This document shows, one piece after another, positions 7,720 through 17,194 of a DNA stretch of 64,000 bases. A program made the position numbers and the translations under genes. The first letter of the stretch is position 1. Each line of letters starts with the position of its first letter. Origin of the DNA: Leptolyngbya sp. PCC 7375 (GTDB lineage: Bacteria > Cyanobacteriota > Cyanobacteriia > Phormidesmidales > Phormidesmidaceae); assembly GCF_000316115.1 (NCBI RefSeq), contig NZ_JH993797.1, positions 1,784,486-1,848,485 of the forward strand. The letters are read 5' to 3'. Below the pieces are notes generated by a model, which worked only from the letters and a program-made list of their open reading frames with translations, was not told where the DNA came from and made no database searches.

Positions 7720-8909
7720 GTATAAAAAAGACGACGATTTCTGATGTTGCCGAGATTAATCCCAGACTTCGCAAAGAGGCTAAACCCCAACCAGATAAAA
7801 TTATTAGTTTTGTTCCAATGGCCTCGGTCTCTGAATTGTCCATGACAATTGAGAATCCTATTGATCGCCCCTATCATGAAGTTCAAAAGGGATTTACCGC
7901 TTTCCAGCGTGGAGATATTCTCGTTGCGAAAATAACACCATGCTTTGAAAATGGGAAGATGGCATATGCAAATAATTTGCCGCATGATCTCGGATTTGGC
8001 TCAACTGAATTTCATGTATTAAGACCAAGAGAAAAATTGTTTGGAAAATATCTCTTTCACCTGTTAAGAGAACCATTTGTCAGACAAGCTGGCGAGATAA
8101 AGATGAAAGGTGCTGCTGGACAAAGGCGAGTGCCAGCAAATTTTTTCGCAGATCTAAAAATCCCTCTTCCACCTCTAGCAGAACAAAAGAGGATTGCGGG
8201 GATTCTGGATGCGGCGGATGCTTTGCGGGCGAAGCGACGGGAAGCCATATCGCAGCTCGACGCCCTCCTCCAATCCACCTTCCTCACCCTCTTCGGCGAC
8301 CCCGTCAGTAATCCAATGGGCTGGGAGGTTAAGAAAAGCAGTGATTTATTTTTAGTTACGCCTCGAATTGGCACAGCAACGCCTGCCAAAGGTAAAGGCT
8401 ATTTAGTGGTGAGAGTTGGGGAAATTGGGCAATCAAAAATTGCTTTCGAGAGATGTGGACGAGTAGAGATATCTCAAGAAGATTTCAAAAAGTTCCAATT
8501 ACAGCCTGGTGACATCGTAATTGCCCGTGCGATTGGCTCCAAGAATCAACTTGGAAAGGCATCTTTCTTTACTGGTTTTCATGAAGAAGTTGTTGCTGAT
8601 TCACACGTGATGCGGCTTCGCCCTGATCCTACTAAATGTGATAGTTGTTGGTTTTACTCCTTGATTTCGTCAGATAGAGGGAAGATTCTTCTCCAGAAAG
8701 CAGGTGGGGCTACAGCAGTACAATTCAATATCAACGGTAAACAGGCTTCATCGTTGAATATTCCTCTTCCACCTCTCGAACTACAACACCATTTCACTAC
8801 TATCTTTAAATCCATCGAAAAACAAAAAGCCCAACAACGTGCCCACCTCGCCGAACTCGACACCCTCTTCGCCTCCCTCCAATCCCGCGCCTTTAAGGGC
8901 GAATTATAA
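7716..8909 (+). CDS. hsdS: HsdS, type I restriction-modification specificity subunit
   Basis: HsdS recognises the bipartite DNA target and holds HsdM and HsdR. The 397-residue protein has two target-recognition domains in tandem. TRD1 is at about residues 5-150 and TRD2 at about 205-355, separated by a conserved helical spacer (PLPPLAEQKRIAGILDAADALRAKRREAISQLDALLQSTFLTLFGDP). A second spacer stands at the C-terminus (PLPPLELQHHFTTIFKSIEKQKAQQRAHLAELDTLFASLQSRAF). Length and order are normal and the frame is clean. With hsdM and hsdR broken in cis it is probably an orphan unless other subunits exist elsewhere. Confidence 0.95.
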   Translation: MSIKKTTISDVAEINPRLRKEAKPQPDKIISFVPMASVSELSMTIENPIDRPYHEVQKGFTAFQRGDILVAKITPCFENGKMAYANNLPHDLGFGSTEFHVLRPREKLFGKYLFHLLREPFVRQAGEIKMKGAAGQRRVPANFFADLKIPLPPLAEQKRIAGILDAADALRAKRREAISQLDALLQSTFLTLFGDPVSNPMGWEVKKSSDLFLVTPRIGTATPAKGKGYLVVRVGEIGQSKIAFERCGRVEISQEDFKKFQLQPGDIVIARAIGSKNQLGKASFFTGFHEEVVADSHVMRLRPDPTKCDSCWFYSLISSDRGKILLQKAGGATAVQFNINGKQASSLNIPLPPLELQHHFTTIFKSIEKQKAQQRAHLAELDTLFASLQSRAFKGEL

Positions 8910-8917
8910 TGATAACC

Positions 8918-9022
8918 ATTGGCTTCGGCTCCGCTCAGCCAACGGTTCGACTGACGTTGCCTGAGCGGAGTCGAAGGCAACCTCCCAGCCAGCATCCCCT
9001 TCGACTCCGCTCAGAGGACGCT
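8918..9022. repeat. Cluster of palindromic repeats downstream of hsdS
   Basis: Three related hairpins run in a row: TTGGCTTCGGCTCCGCTCAGCCAA, then GTTGCCTGAGCGGAGTCGAAGGCAAC, then CCCCTTCGACTCCGCTCAGAGG. They share the core TTCGACTCCGCTCAG on one strand or the other. They end where a truncated reading frame begins. Confidence 0.8.
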
Positions 9023-9025
9023 TAA

Positions 9026-9190
9026 AACACTGCACCACCCCAAACGTCAGACACTCAACCCTCAGAAAACACCAACAAGCTCACCTTCTCACAGCGCTGG
9101 CGGGGAAAACTAGGTAATGGAAAATTCACTCCAAAAGAACTAAACGCAGATCCGCGCTTAGCCTATCTAGCTGAACGGTACAAGCTATAA
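9026..9190 (+). pseudogene. C-terminal gene remnant, unidentified
   Basis: After a stop at 9023-9025 a frame with no start codon runs to TAA 9188-9190. It encodes a tail with LTFSQRWRGKLGN, FTPKELNADPRLAYLAERYKL. The pattern of QRWRGK followed by DPRxxYLxERY reminds me of the tail of small antitoxin-like cyanobacterial proteins, but I cannot confirm this. Its 5' part seems to have been replaced by the palindromic repeat cluster. Confidence 0.35.
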
Positions 9191-9274
9191 GGGTATTCAT
9201 TAACTGCGCTGAACAGCTAGATATCGGTCTCGGAAGAATAATCCATAAATTTCTTAATTTCCGTGGCCTAAAAG

Positions 9275-9619
9275 ATGCGAGACGCTCAAGCTGACGATCC
9301 CTACTGGGACGAACTCATAGAAAACTATACAGATGCAGACGCAGCTGAGCTAAAGCAGTACCTTCTAGAATGGGAAGCAGGTACCTATGAAAGCGTGGCC
9401 CACAGCGTTATCAATCATGCAAAACGGAAACAGTTCGATCCCCTCAAATACCTCCGTAAGGCCCATAACTTCAACAAAAAAGGGGCTAAACGGGTGCCTC
9501 CTTCTGGCTACCGACCCGATGATACAGCGGTCTATCGCAAAACTAATGAGTTTTTAATCGTAAGACCTGACCAATACGGCATTGAAAAAATTGTCACCTA
9601 CGGCGTTAACCAGGTATAA
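9275..9619 (+). CDS. Hypothetical protein, first gene of a two-gene unit inside the hsd locus
   Basis: This 114-residue soluble protein is not recognised. It has an acidic N-terminal half (DDPYWDELIENYTDADAAELKQYL), a basic middle (NHAKRKQFDPLKYLRKAHNFNKKGAKRVPP) and a strand-rich end (TAVYRKTNEFLIVRPDQYGIEKIVTYGV). A basic centre followed by a compact beta ending is seen in small nuclease-like toxins, but no catalytic motif is clear. It lies 5 bases upstream of the next ORF, so the two are probably co-transcribed between hsdS and hsdR. No strong ribosome-binding site is visible before the ATG. Confidence 0.6.
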   Translation: MRDAQADDPYWDELIENYTDADAAELKQYLLEWEAGTYESVAHSVINHAKRKQFDPLKYLRKAHNFNKKGAKRVPPSGYRPDDTAVYRKTNEFLIVRPDQYGIEKIVTYGVNQV

Positions 9620-9624
9620 GCACA

Positions 9625-10038
9625 ATGACCCAAACCCAAGACCGTCTCAACACCTATCGGGACTATACCGTTCAACTCCTAACCCAACTATCAGAAACAT
9701 ACCCCACCCTAAAACCAGAGATGACTCAAATCTCTGAGCAATACCCAGGGACCGATGATGACTTTTCATTTTTAGAAGAGTTAGAACTCTGGCTCGTCAA
9801 CATTTGCGGATACGCCGAGCAAGTTCAACAAACTGGCCAGGTAAAACAGTTCGATAGCGCCATCACCCACCTGCAACAGCTGCAAATCTTTGCCAATCCA
9901 ATGTTTGTACGCTTCTATGGCGAAGCCAAACACACCTATCCAAAATTACAGAATTATTTACAAACCCTCGATTACCTGAGACTGCTGACCCTGGAATACT
10001 TGCAAATGCAGCAGCAACTGCAACTCGTTTCGGCATAG
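9625..10038 (+). CDS. Hypothetical helical protein, second gene of the unit
   Basis: This 137-residue acidic protein is predicted almost wholly helical (LLTQLSETYPTLKPEMTQISEQYPG, DFSFLEELELWLVNICGYAEQVQQ, and a C-terminal Q/L-rich helix). It is not recognised. A basic first protein followed by an acidic helical partner, 5 bases apart, fits a toxin/immunity or toxin/antitoxin arrangement, but this is inference from layout only. Confidence 0.6.
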   Translation: MTQTQDRLNTYRDYTVQLLTQLSETYPTLKPEMTQISEQYPGTDDDFSFLEELELWLVNICGYAEQVQQTGQVKQFDSAITHLQQLQIFANPMFVRFYGEAKHTYPKLQNYLQTLDYLRLLTLEYLQMQQQLQLVSA

Positions 10039-10097
10039 TACCTAATGAAAACATCTAGCAGAATTCGGGTAACCCAATAAAAAGCAAACAATAAGCG

Positions 10098-10125
10098 TTC
10101 CCTTCGACTTCGCTCAGGGGACGCT
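10098..10125. repeat. Single palindromic repeat upstream of hsdR
   Basis: CGTTCCCTTCGACTTCGCTCAGGGGACG, the same repeat type as at 7.2 and 8.9 kb, with CGTTCCC / GGGGACG arms. It sits about 70 bases before the hsdR start. Confidence 0.7.
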
Positions 10126-10614
10126 GGAAATCTGTCTGATGCTGACGCGTACATTCAGAAACTATATGTAGTGCCCTGCTAGTGTCTCCTGCGATGACTA
10201 ACTTCGCCTTTCTCCCCAGCCAATTCCGCACCATTGCTGAATCCGCCACCCGAGCCGAAGGCTACATCATCGGCGATCCTCGCGCGGCCTGCTTCCATGC
10301 CCGCTTCACCCTGGAAGCCATCGTCCACTGGCTCTACCGCTACGACAATCGCCTGCGCCTACCTTACGACCAAAAGCTGGGTGCTCTGATCCACGCCTCC
10401 TGCTCCCGCAACCATATCCCCCAGGCAATTTTCCAAAAGGCCAAACTGGTTAAGGGTATCGGTAACCGCGCCGTCCACGAAACCCGCCCTGTCCGTCCCC
10501 AAGACGCCCTCCAGTCTGTCAAAGAACTCCACCACATTTGCTACTGGCTCACCCGCACCTACACCCCCGATGCTCCCCGCAATGGTGCCGCCTGGAAAGA
10601 CGATCGCATTCCTG

Positions 10615-10677
10615 GCTCCCCTCGACTCCGCTCGGGGAGCGACGGCCAATCGCTGGCTGAGCGGAGTCGAAGCCAGC
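10615..10677. repeat. Palindromic repeat inserted in frame in hsdR (linker)
   Basis: Two hairpins: GCTCCCCTCGACTCCG paired with CTCGGGGAGC, and GCTGGCTGAGCGGAGTCGAAGCCAGC. They translate in frame as PRLRSGS and SLAERSRSQ between the N-terminal domain and the coiled coil, a tolerant linker. Confidence 0.8.
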
Positions 10678-11610
10678 AGAACGACGAGGTGGTTCCCCGT
10701 GCAGAACTTGAAGCCCTCGAAGCCCAACTCGCTCAACAACACGAAGACACCCTAAAACAACAGCAAGAAAAAGATAAACTCGACGCCGAAATCCAAAAGC
10801 TTCAGCAAGAAATTGCTGACATCCGCGCTGCCAACGAGCAACAGCCCGACCCCCACGACTATACCGAAGCCGAAACCCGCCACTACCTGATCGACCTGGA
10901 TCTAAATCGCGCAGGCTGGCCCCTGGACCAAAAACGCGATCACGAATACGAAGTCACCGGCATGCCCAATGCTAAAGGCATCGGCTATGCCGACTACGTC
11001 CTCTGGGGCAATGATGGCAACCCCCTGGCCGTGGTCGAAGCCAAAAAATCCACCGTTGACCCCACCACCGGCCAGCAACAGGCCAAACTCTACGCCGACT
11101 GCCTAGAGTCCATGCATGGCCAGCGGCCCCTGATTTTCTACACCAACGGCTACACCACCTGGTTCTGGGATGATACCGTCTACCCACCCCGTCAGGTCAA
11201 CGGCTTTTATAAAAAAGACGAACTGGCCCGCCTGATCCGTCGTCGCACCCAGCGCCAAAGCCTGGACACCACCCAGGTCAAAGATGCGATCGCCGGACGC
11301 TACTACCAAAAGCGGGCCATCGGTAGCATTTTTGAGCAGTTCACCCAGGCCCGCCGCAAAGCTCTACTAGTCATGGCCACCGGCACCGGCAAAACCCGTA
11401 CCGCCATTGCCCTGGTGGATGTGCTTCAGCGGGCAGGCTGGGTCAAACGCGCCCTCTTCCTCGCCGACCGCGTCTCCCTGGTCAAACAAGCTGCCAACGC
11501 CTTCAAAACCCACCTACCCAACTCCAGCCCTGTCAACCTCGTCACCGAAAAAGACACCGACGGTCGCGTTTACGTCTGTACCTATCCCACGATGATGGGG
11601 TTAATTAATT

Positions 11611-11806
11611 CAGGCTTCGGCTTCGACTCCGCTGGCTTCGACTCCGCTGGCTTCGACTCCGCTGGCTTCGACTCCGCTCAGCCAGCGGGGGGCCATCGTT
11701 CCCTGAGCGACTTTGATTCCGCTCAGCCAGCGGGGGGCCATCGTTCCCCTCGACTTCGCTCGGGGAGCGAGACATCTCGTTCCCTGAGCGAAGTCGAAGG
11801 GAACGG
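11611..11806. repeat. Compound palindromic repeat inserted in frame next to the HsdR DEAH box
   Basis: Four tandem 15-bp units GGCTTCGACTCCGCT (11619-11678) encode GFDSA. Two copies of a CAGCCAGCGGGGGGCCATCG unit and two further hairpins (CCCCTCGACTTCGCTCGGGG; GTTCCCTGAGCG...AAGGGAAC) follow. About 65 residues are added between TYPTMMGLINS and RFGVGHFDLVIIDEAH without breaking the frame. Homologues as I recall them have only a short loop here. Confidence 0.85.
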
Positions 11807-13470
11807 CAACAAGGGAGCCCGCTTCGGTGTCGGCCACTTTGACCTGGTCATCATTGACGAAGCCCACCGCTCCGTTTACCAAAAATATCGTGCCATTTTC
11901 CAGCACTTTGATTCGCTCCTAGTGGGCCTCACCGCCACCCCCCGCGAAGAAATCGACAAAAACACCTACGACCTCTTCGACCTGGAACAGGGGGTGCCCA
12001 CCGACGCCTACGAACTCGAAACTGCCGTTGCCGATGGCTTTCTGGTGCCGCCCCGTGTGCAACAGGTGGACCTGCGTTTTCCCCGCGAAGGCATTGACTA
12101 CGATGCCCTCAGCGATGAAGAAAAAGCCCAGTGGGAAAACCTCGACTGGGGCGACGATGCCGACGAAGACACCTTGCCTGACCGGGTGAATGCCGCTGCC
12201 ATCAATAGCTGGCTATTTAACGAAGACACCGTGGACAAAGTACTCAAACACCTGATGGAGCACGGTCACAAAGTGGAAGGTGGCGACCGCCTCGCCAAAA
12301 CCATCATCTTTGCCCGCAACCACGACCACGCCCTGTTTATCGAGCAACGGTTTAACCACCACTACCCCAACTACGCCGGACACTTTGCCCGCATCATCGA
12401 CAACTACGCCAAATATCCCCAAAGCCTGATCGACGACTTCTCCATTGCCAATAAAGCTCCCCATATCGCCATCTCCGTCGACATGCTCGACACCGGCATC
12501 GACGTGCCCGAAGTGGCTAACCTGGTATTCTTCAAACCCATCTATTCCAAAATCAAGTTCTGGCAAATGATCGGTCGCGGCACCCGCCTCTGCCCAGAGT
12601 TATTTGGCCCCGACGCAGACAAACAAGACTTCCGCGTCTTCGACTTTTGCTTTAATTTCGACTTCTTCCGCGAGAATCCAGAGGGCATCAACACCAGCGG
12701 CAGTGCTCCTCTGGGCACCCGCCTCTTCCGCGCCCGCGTAAAACTTCTCGGTCACGTCCAAACCAATGCCAAGCTTGATCCAGACGCCACCCTCAAAAAC
12801 TCCCTCACCGAAGGACTCCATGGCGAAGTCGCCGCCATGAACCCAGAGAATTTCATTGTGCGCATGCACCTGGAAGTCGTCGAAAAATTCCAGCAGCGCG
12901 ACACCTGGGACCAGATGACTGACAGCGACCGTGAGGAACTTAATCGAGAAGTTGCCGGACTGCCTAACACCTTGGAAACCGACGATATTGAATCCCGCCT
13001 GTTTGACCTCAAAGTGCTCCGCATGCAGCTTGCCCACACCGAAGGCGATGCCGCCACCTTTGAACGCCACCGTCAGCGCATTGTGGAAATGGCCATGATA
13101 CTAGAAGAGAAAACAACTGTCCCTGGTGTAATTGCTCAATTGGAATACCTGGTCAGTATGCAAGAAGTTAGCTTTTGGGAAGGAATTGACCTCAAGGCAT
13201 TGGAAGATCTGCGTCTCAGATTGCGTGGCTTAATGCCTTTAATTGAGAAGAAAAAACGCAAGATTGTTTACACCGACTTTAAAGACGAAGTCCTCAGCGT
13301 GCGAGAAGAAGAACTGGTCTACATGCCCAAAATGACCGGGCTACAGTATGAGAAAAAAGTCAAAGACTACCTGCGCAACCACCAGAATCACCTGGTTATC
13401 CAACGTCTACGCACTAACCAACCCCTCACTGAAACCGACCTCCAGGGTCTAGGACAAACCCTCACCGAAA

Positions 13471-13641
13471 GGGTATGACCTCGACACGATGTAGAGTGCT
13501 ATAACGCTTATCCAGCAAGGGTTTCAGGAAGATTTGAGCGAAGAATAAATTTTCTCAGTTTCAGCGTGATGGAGATTGTAAGCTTCTTGTAGGGCTTAGG
13601 ATTTCTGACTTTTTAATAGACATCTAATTGAGGTCATACCC
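13471..13641. mobile_element. 171-bp MITE inserted in hsdR
   Basis: Terminal inverted repeats GGGTATGACCTCGA (start) and TTGAGGTCATACCC (end) differ at one position. The 8-bp target duplication CACCGAAA lies at 13463-13470 and 13642-13649. Removing the MITE and one duplication joins hsdR in frame (QTLTE-IGADEGE). The interior is AT-richer and shows no ORF. An 8-bp duplication would fit mobilisation by an ISL3-like transposase, but the ends do not obviously match the ISL3 terminus at 1252. Confidence 0.9.
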
Positions 13642-13649
13642 CACCGAAA

Positions 13650-14008
13650 TCGGTGCCGATGAAGGCGAAACTCTTCTCTCCAATTTACTCGCCCGTAGCA
13701 GTGCCCCCTCCCTGGCCCACTTTGTTCGCAGCCTGGTGGGTATGGATCGCATCACTGCTCAGGCAGCCTTTAGCAAGTTTCTCAATGACCACAGCCTCAC
13801 AGCTCAGCAAATCCGCTTTGTTGAAATGGTGATTGACCAACTCACTGCCCAAGGCATCGTAGAGGCATCTGCACTTTACGAGCCTCCTTTCAGCAATCTC
13901 CATGTTGGTGGACCTGACGAGTTGTTCCTCGGCAAAGAGAACGTAATCGACGGCATCTTTGAAACCTTAGAGTCAGTCCACAGCGGCTTACGAGCAAGAG
14001 CAAGCTGA
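13650..14008 (+). pseudogene. hsdR: HsdR C-terminal fragment
   Basis: IGADEGETLLSNLLARSSAPSLAHFVRSLVGMDRITAQAAFSKFL and the following ~75 residues are the expected C-terminal helical domain of HsdR, here cut off by the MITE. A TTG at 13628 inside the MITE end could start a short peptide, but no ribosome-binding site is apparent. The fragment ends at TGA 14006-14008. Confidence 0.85.
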
Positions 14009-14131
14009 TTTTGGATTCAAGCATAGAAATTCGGAATCTCTCAACAGTGACCGTAACAGCCTACTAGAGACCCTATAGTTTCTTCAGGAGATGAGCATGG
14101 GATTAGGCGCAGCGTTTCGGTTAGTGAAGAC

Positions 14132-15034
14132 TTAGACAGTTTTAGGGGTGATGTTAGTGACGATCAAATAATAGGCCGCAAGGACACAACCAGAAAAGAG
14201 TTGACTGCCCAAGGGACCTTGCCAGAAGTTAAGCCAGCGGTCTCCCCAGTGAACCAGGGCGATGGTCATGAGCATAACCCTAGGGATATTGAATAGCAGG
14301 GCAGTCACGATGCCAACCCCCATAAAGCTGAGAATTTGTAAGCGGCTTTGTTTCCTAAGCAGACCGATAACTAGGCTAGCGGCGATGACGGTCAGGGCCA
14401 TGTCAAAGCCGTTGCAATCCCAATACACATCCACTGAGCCTTGGGGAACGTTGACAAACGATTCTGAGGCGGTCGCGGGCCAATTAAACAATCGCAAAGT
14501 CCAAGCTCCTGCATGAGCCATGACTCGCTCTAAATATTCGTAAGGGGTGAAGGCTTCCCAGAGGCTACGAGCCGCCGCTGCCGGTCGGGGGTAAACCGTG
14601 ATCAGAAAGGACAATACGATAATTGGCTGCTGCCGATAGAACTGCCAGCCCCAGTTAGAAAGGGCAATTCCCATGAGGATGGAGGCCCAAAGGATAGCTT
14701 GGGACCATAGGGCAAATCGACAAACCGGAAATAAAAGAACACCACCCAGAATTAAAAAATGCCCGAAACGACGTTCTGTATGAGTGGCTTTAAGCTGAGT
14801 AATCTGTTTCTTTTGTCTCCATAGATGGTAAAGTCCAAAACACACAAAGAAAGCAGCAAGGGTGAAGCCATAGGTGCTTTGCAGACTTTTATCCAGGAAA
14901 CCCAAGAACCATGCAGGGAGATGCCAGAGTCCAATCAAGAGACCGATAAGTGTCAGGATGCTGTGAAGATTCTTTGGGCTGTTTTTTAATTTGGAAAAAA
15001 TAGAAGTTTGGTTTGATTTTTGGGGCCGAAACAT
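14132..15034 (-). CDS. Exosortase-like integral membrane transpeptidase (cyanoexosortase type)
   Basis: Exosortases are thought to process PEP-CTERM-like sorting tails on secreted proteins. This 300-residue protein has about 8 hydrophobic segments. It carries the expected triad: Cys207 in VYWDCNGFDMAL, Arg252 in FNIPRVMLM and His262 in ALVHWGDRW. The usual C-S-G around the cysteine is C-N-G here. No PEP-CTERM protein is visible beside it, so its substrates would be elsewhere. The next gene in the same direction upstream is the GMC oxidoreductase, about 200 bases away. Assigned by topology and motif; the subfamily is uncertain. Confidence 0.75.
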   Translation of the reverse strand: MFRPQKSNQTSIFSKLKNSPKNLHSILTLIGLLIGLWHLPAWFLGFLDKSLQSTYGFTLAAFFVCFGLYHLWRQKKQITQLKATHTERRFGHFLILGGVLLFPVCRFALWSQAILWASILMGIALSNWGWQFYRQQPIIVLSFLITVYPRPAAAARSLWEAFTPYEYLERVMAHAGAWTLRLFNWPATASESFVNVPQGSVDVYWDCNGFDMALTVIAASLVIGLLRKQSRLQILSFMGVGIVTALLFNIPRVMLMTIALVHWGDRWLNFWQGPLGSQLFSGCVLAAYYLIVTNITPKTV

Positions 15035-15237
15035 TTCAAATCAATCTCATAAATGAACCACCCTAGTTAATTGTCATCTAAGTATTTTCATCTAAGTATA
15101 TATGGGTGGATTTGATGCAGGTTGACATCGGGATTTATTCAAGCTTTATCGTGAGGTAGCCAAAGGTTTAAGCAAAGTATATGATCAAAAATATAAGTCT
15201 CAAGAGGCTCAGATAGTTACAACTCAGTGGGACTCTA

Positions 15238-16839
15238 TTATCTGGGTTGTAAGCTCTTCAACCGATCTGCCAATCGTATAGCCAATGCCAAGATCGTCAG
15301 AGTCGGATTCGATGATCCAGATGTGGGAAATACCGAACTACTCACTACATACAGCCCTTCAACTCCGTGCACCTGACAGTTTCGATCAACCACCCCCATC
15401 GTCGGATTATCAGCCATCCGCGTTGTTCCCATATGGTGATATGTGTCCCAAATGTTCTCAGTCCATTGCTCCTCTGCCTTACTTACCCAATCAAAAACCT
15501 TGACTTCCCCTAAATCCAAACGGAGAAACTCACCAGCCACAATTTTTGTAAACTCATGAATGCTCTCTCGACAATTATCTGTCAACTGCCAGTCTAACTG
15601 GGCCTTAGGAATGCCTAAGGCATCTTTCTCAGCACTGAGCGTAATACGACTGGTTGGGTCGGGTGATTGTTCGCTATGGCACCGCAATAACATACGACTC
15701 CGAGTATAAACTGGATTGTGCCGTAAAACACCGTATTGATATGCATTGAAAGCAAGGTGCGGTAAATCTCGTATCAGTGATTTTAGCTGACTCCTTCGAG
15801 CAGTCTCCAGGCTGGATTCCTTACCTAACAAGCTCAGCAGAACACGCAAGCCATCATCCTGTGAAGGTTGAAAAAATAAATCACCTATTACATTTAAAAC
15901 TTGTTTTTCTCTTTGAACAGCTTCTGCCAAGGGGATTTTAGGATAGTAATAAGCATCTCGTCGACGATGCCAACTATATAATCTCTGTAACTGACGCGGC
16001 TTTTTAGTGATAATCTCTGCTGAATAACAGTCCACATGGTCCTGAAAAAATCGTCCAACTAGATCATGTTGGTTGCCCAATCCTGTCGGACAAACCTGAT
16101 TAGAAACTAAGAGTAACCGTGCACTCTCAATCCCTCCACAACAAACAATGGTTGTTGCCGCCCGGACAGTTCCAGTCTTACCTGTCAATGTCCGAATCTG
16201 TACTTCTTCTATTTTTTTGCCGATGGGATTAGTCACCAGTTGCACCGCATTGGCATGCTGTAACACCCGAAGGCCAGGTGACTGTTGTAACTTTTGGCGA
16301 TAAGTCTCGAAAAAATTACTCTTGTACGTATATTTAGAAACCAGGGTCCCAATTTTGTCAGGTTCAAACTTAGGAGGGTTGAGTCCTAATCGTTGCCAGG
16401 CATCTTGACCATATTCGTAGTTACCAAGGTGCATGACCGCTTCTGCTTGCCGGTAAAATGGATCAAGCTCCTGACGACTGAGGGGCCAACCACTAAAGGG
16501 CACCCAGTCTCTTCTCTCAAAATCAATCGGTTCTAGCGGTAAACTTTGCCCACTCCAACGTACGGTTGAACCGCCTAGAATACGGTGGCGGCCCTGATGA
16601 ATACCCAGGTGGGTTAGGCCAATAACTTCACTGTCATATAGGGCCTGAGTATCTGATTCAGAAAAGCGTCCACCGCTTTCTAAAAGGACAATATCTAATG
16701 AAGTTTTAGCCAACTCTAAGGCCAGTGCAATACCGGCTGCTCCTGCCCCTACAATGCAAATGTCACAATCAATGTTGCTTCCCGATGGAAAGTCTTGAAA
16801 ATCAAATATCATCCTAAAGCACGCTCTGTAAACTATCAA
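15238..16839 (-). CDS. GMC-family FAD oxidoreductase
   Basis: This 533-residue flavoenzyme belongs to the glucose-methanol-choline family and oxidises an alcohol group on an unknown substrate. It has the N-terminal Rossmann motif CIVGAGAAGIALALELA with LLESGG, a GGSTVRWSG region, and CCGGIESARLLL. C-terminal signatures are YHHMGTTRMADNP and SSSVFPTSGSSNPTLTILALAIRLADRL, which carry the conserved His/Asn region. The first 20 residues before FDFQDFPSGSNIDCD may not be translated; a start at ATG 16809 (MIFDFQ) is equally likely. No transporter or regulator nearby identifies the substrate. Confidence 0.88.
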   Translation of the reverse strand: MIVYRACFRMIFDFQDFPSGSNIDCDICIVGAGAAGIALALELAKTSLDIVLLESGGRFSESDTQALYDSEVIGLTHLGIHQGRHRILGGSTVRWSGQSLPLEPIDFERRDWVPFSGWPLSRQELDPFYRQAEAVMHLGNYEYGQDAWQRLGLNPPKFEPDKIGTLVSKYTYKSNFFETYRQKLQQSPGLRVLQHANAVQLVTNPIGKKIEEVQIRTLTGKTGTVRAATTIVCCGGIESARLLLVSNQVCPTGLGNQHDLVGRFFQDHVDCYSAEIITKKPRQLQRLYSWHRRRDAYYYPKIPLAEAVQREKQVLNVIGDLFFQPSQDDGLRVLLSLLGKESSLETARRSQLKSLIRDLPHLAFNAYQYGVLRHNPVYTRSRMLLRCHSEQSPDPTSRITLSAEKDALGIPKAQLDWQLTDNCRESIHEFTKIVAGEFLRLDLGEVKVFDWVSKAEEQWTENIWDTYHHMGTTRMADNPTMGVVDRNCQVHGVEGLYVVSSSVFPTSGSSNPTLTILALAIRLADRLKSLQPR

Positions 16840-17194
16840 AATGACTTTGTAGACGCTTTATCCTTCAGAAAAGCTATGTAAGAGGCTGCTTTAAAAGTCC
16901 TTGAAGCCTTGTTTAATTATCTCATCCGCTTAAACTCAAACGAGTTTATGGTCACTTTAGATGCATTTATTACTATAAGGTAGGCTTTGATATCCAGATT
17001 TCTCCTTGCTTCAAAGTAGTCTCTAATTTAATTAACATATCCCCCCAGCAGAGCCAGGGGAGTTGTCCAGTTTAATAGTTCAATCAGCCTTGAAGTTAAA
17101 ACATCTCAAAACTCACAGAATATAAGCCCTAAGATACAAAGAGATCGAGATATTTGTCTCTCATCTCCATTGCCGCTTTGAGCGGTTCCAAGGT

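Larger units (their letters stand above)
10194..13470 (+). pseudogene. hsdR: HsdR, type I restriction endonuclease, main part (truncated by MITE)
   Basis: HsdR is the ATP-driven translocase and nuclease. The preferred start is ATG 10194 (MTNFAFLPSQFRTIAESATRAEGY); an ATG at 10182 also exists. Order: DUF4145-like N-terminus (about 1-130), coiled coil (165-205), endonuclease core GIGYADYVLWGNDG...AVVEAKKS (about 262-286), Walker A MATGTGKTRTAI (near 393), DEAH box DLVIIDEAHRS (near 553), GLTATPRE, and motif VI MIGRGTRLCP. Two palindromic repeat blocks sit in frame inside it. The last codons before the MITE read QTLTE, and the ORF then stops at 13478 in MITE sequence. The missing ~120-residue C-terminal tail follows at 13650. 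That tail probably docks on the methylase, so the truncation likely impairs restriction. Confidence 0.9.

Noticed and set aside
11619..11678. GFDSA tandem peptide as a functional HsdR domain
   Set aside because: The DNA is a perfect 15-bp tandem of the dispersed palindromic repeat core and occurs outside genes as well.
12213..13070. Long minus-strand frames within hsdR
   Set aside because: They are antisense to conserved helicase motifs and have skewed composition typical of shadow frames in GC-rich coding DNA.
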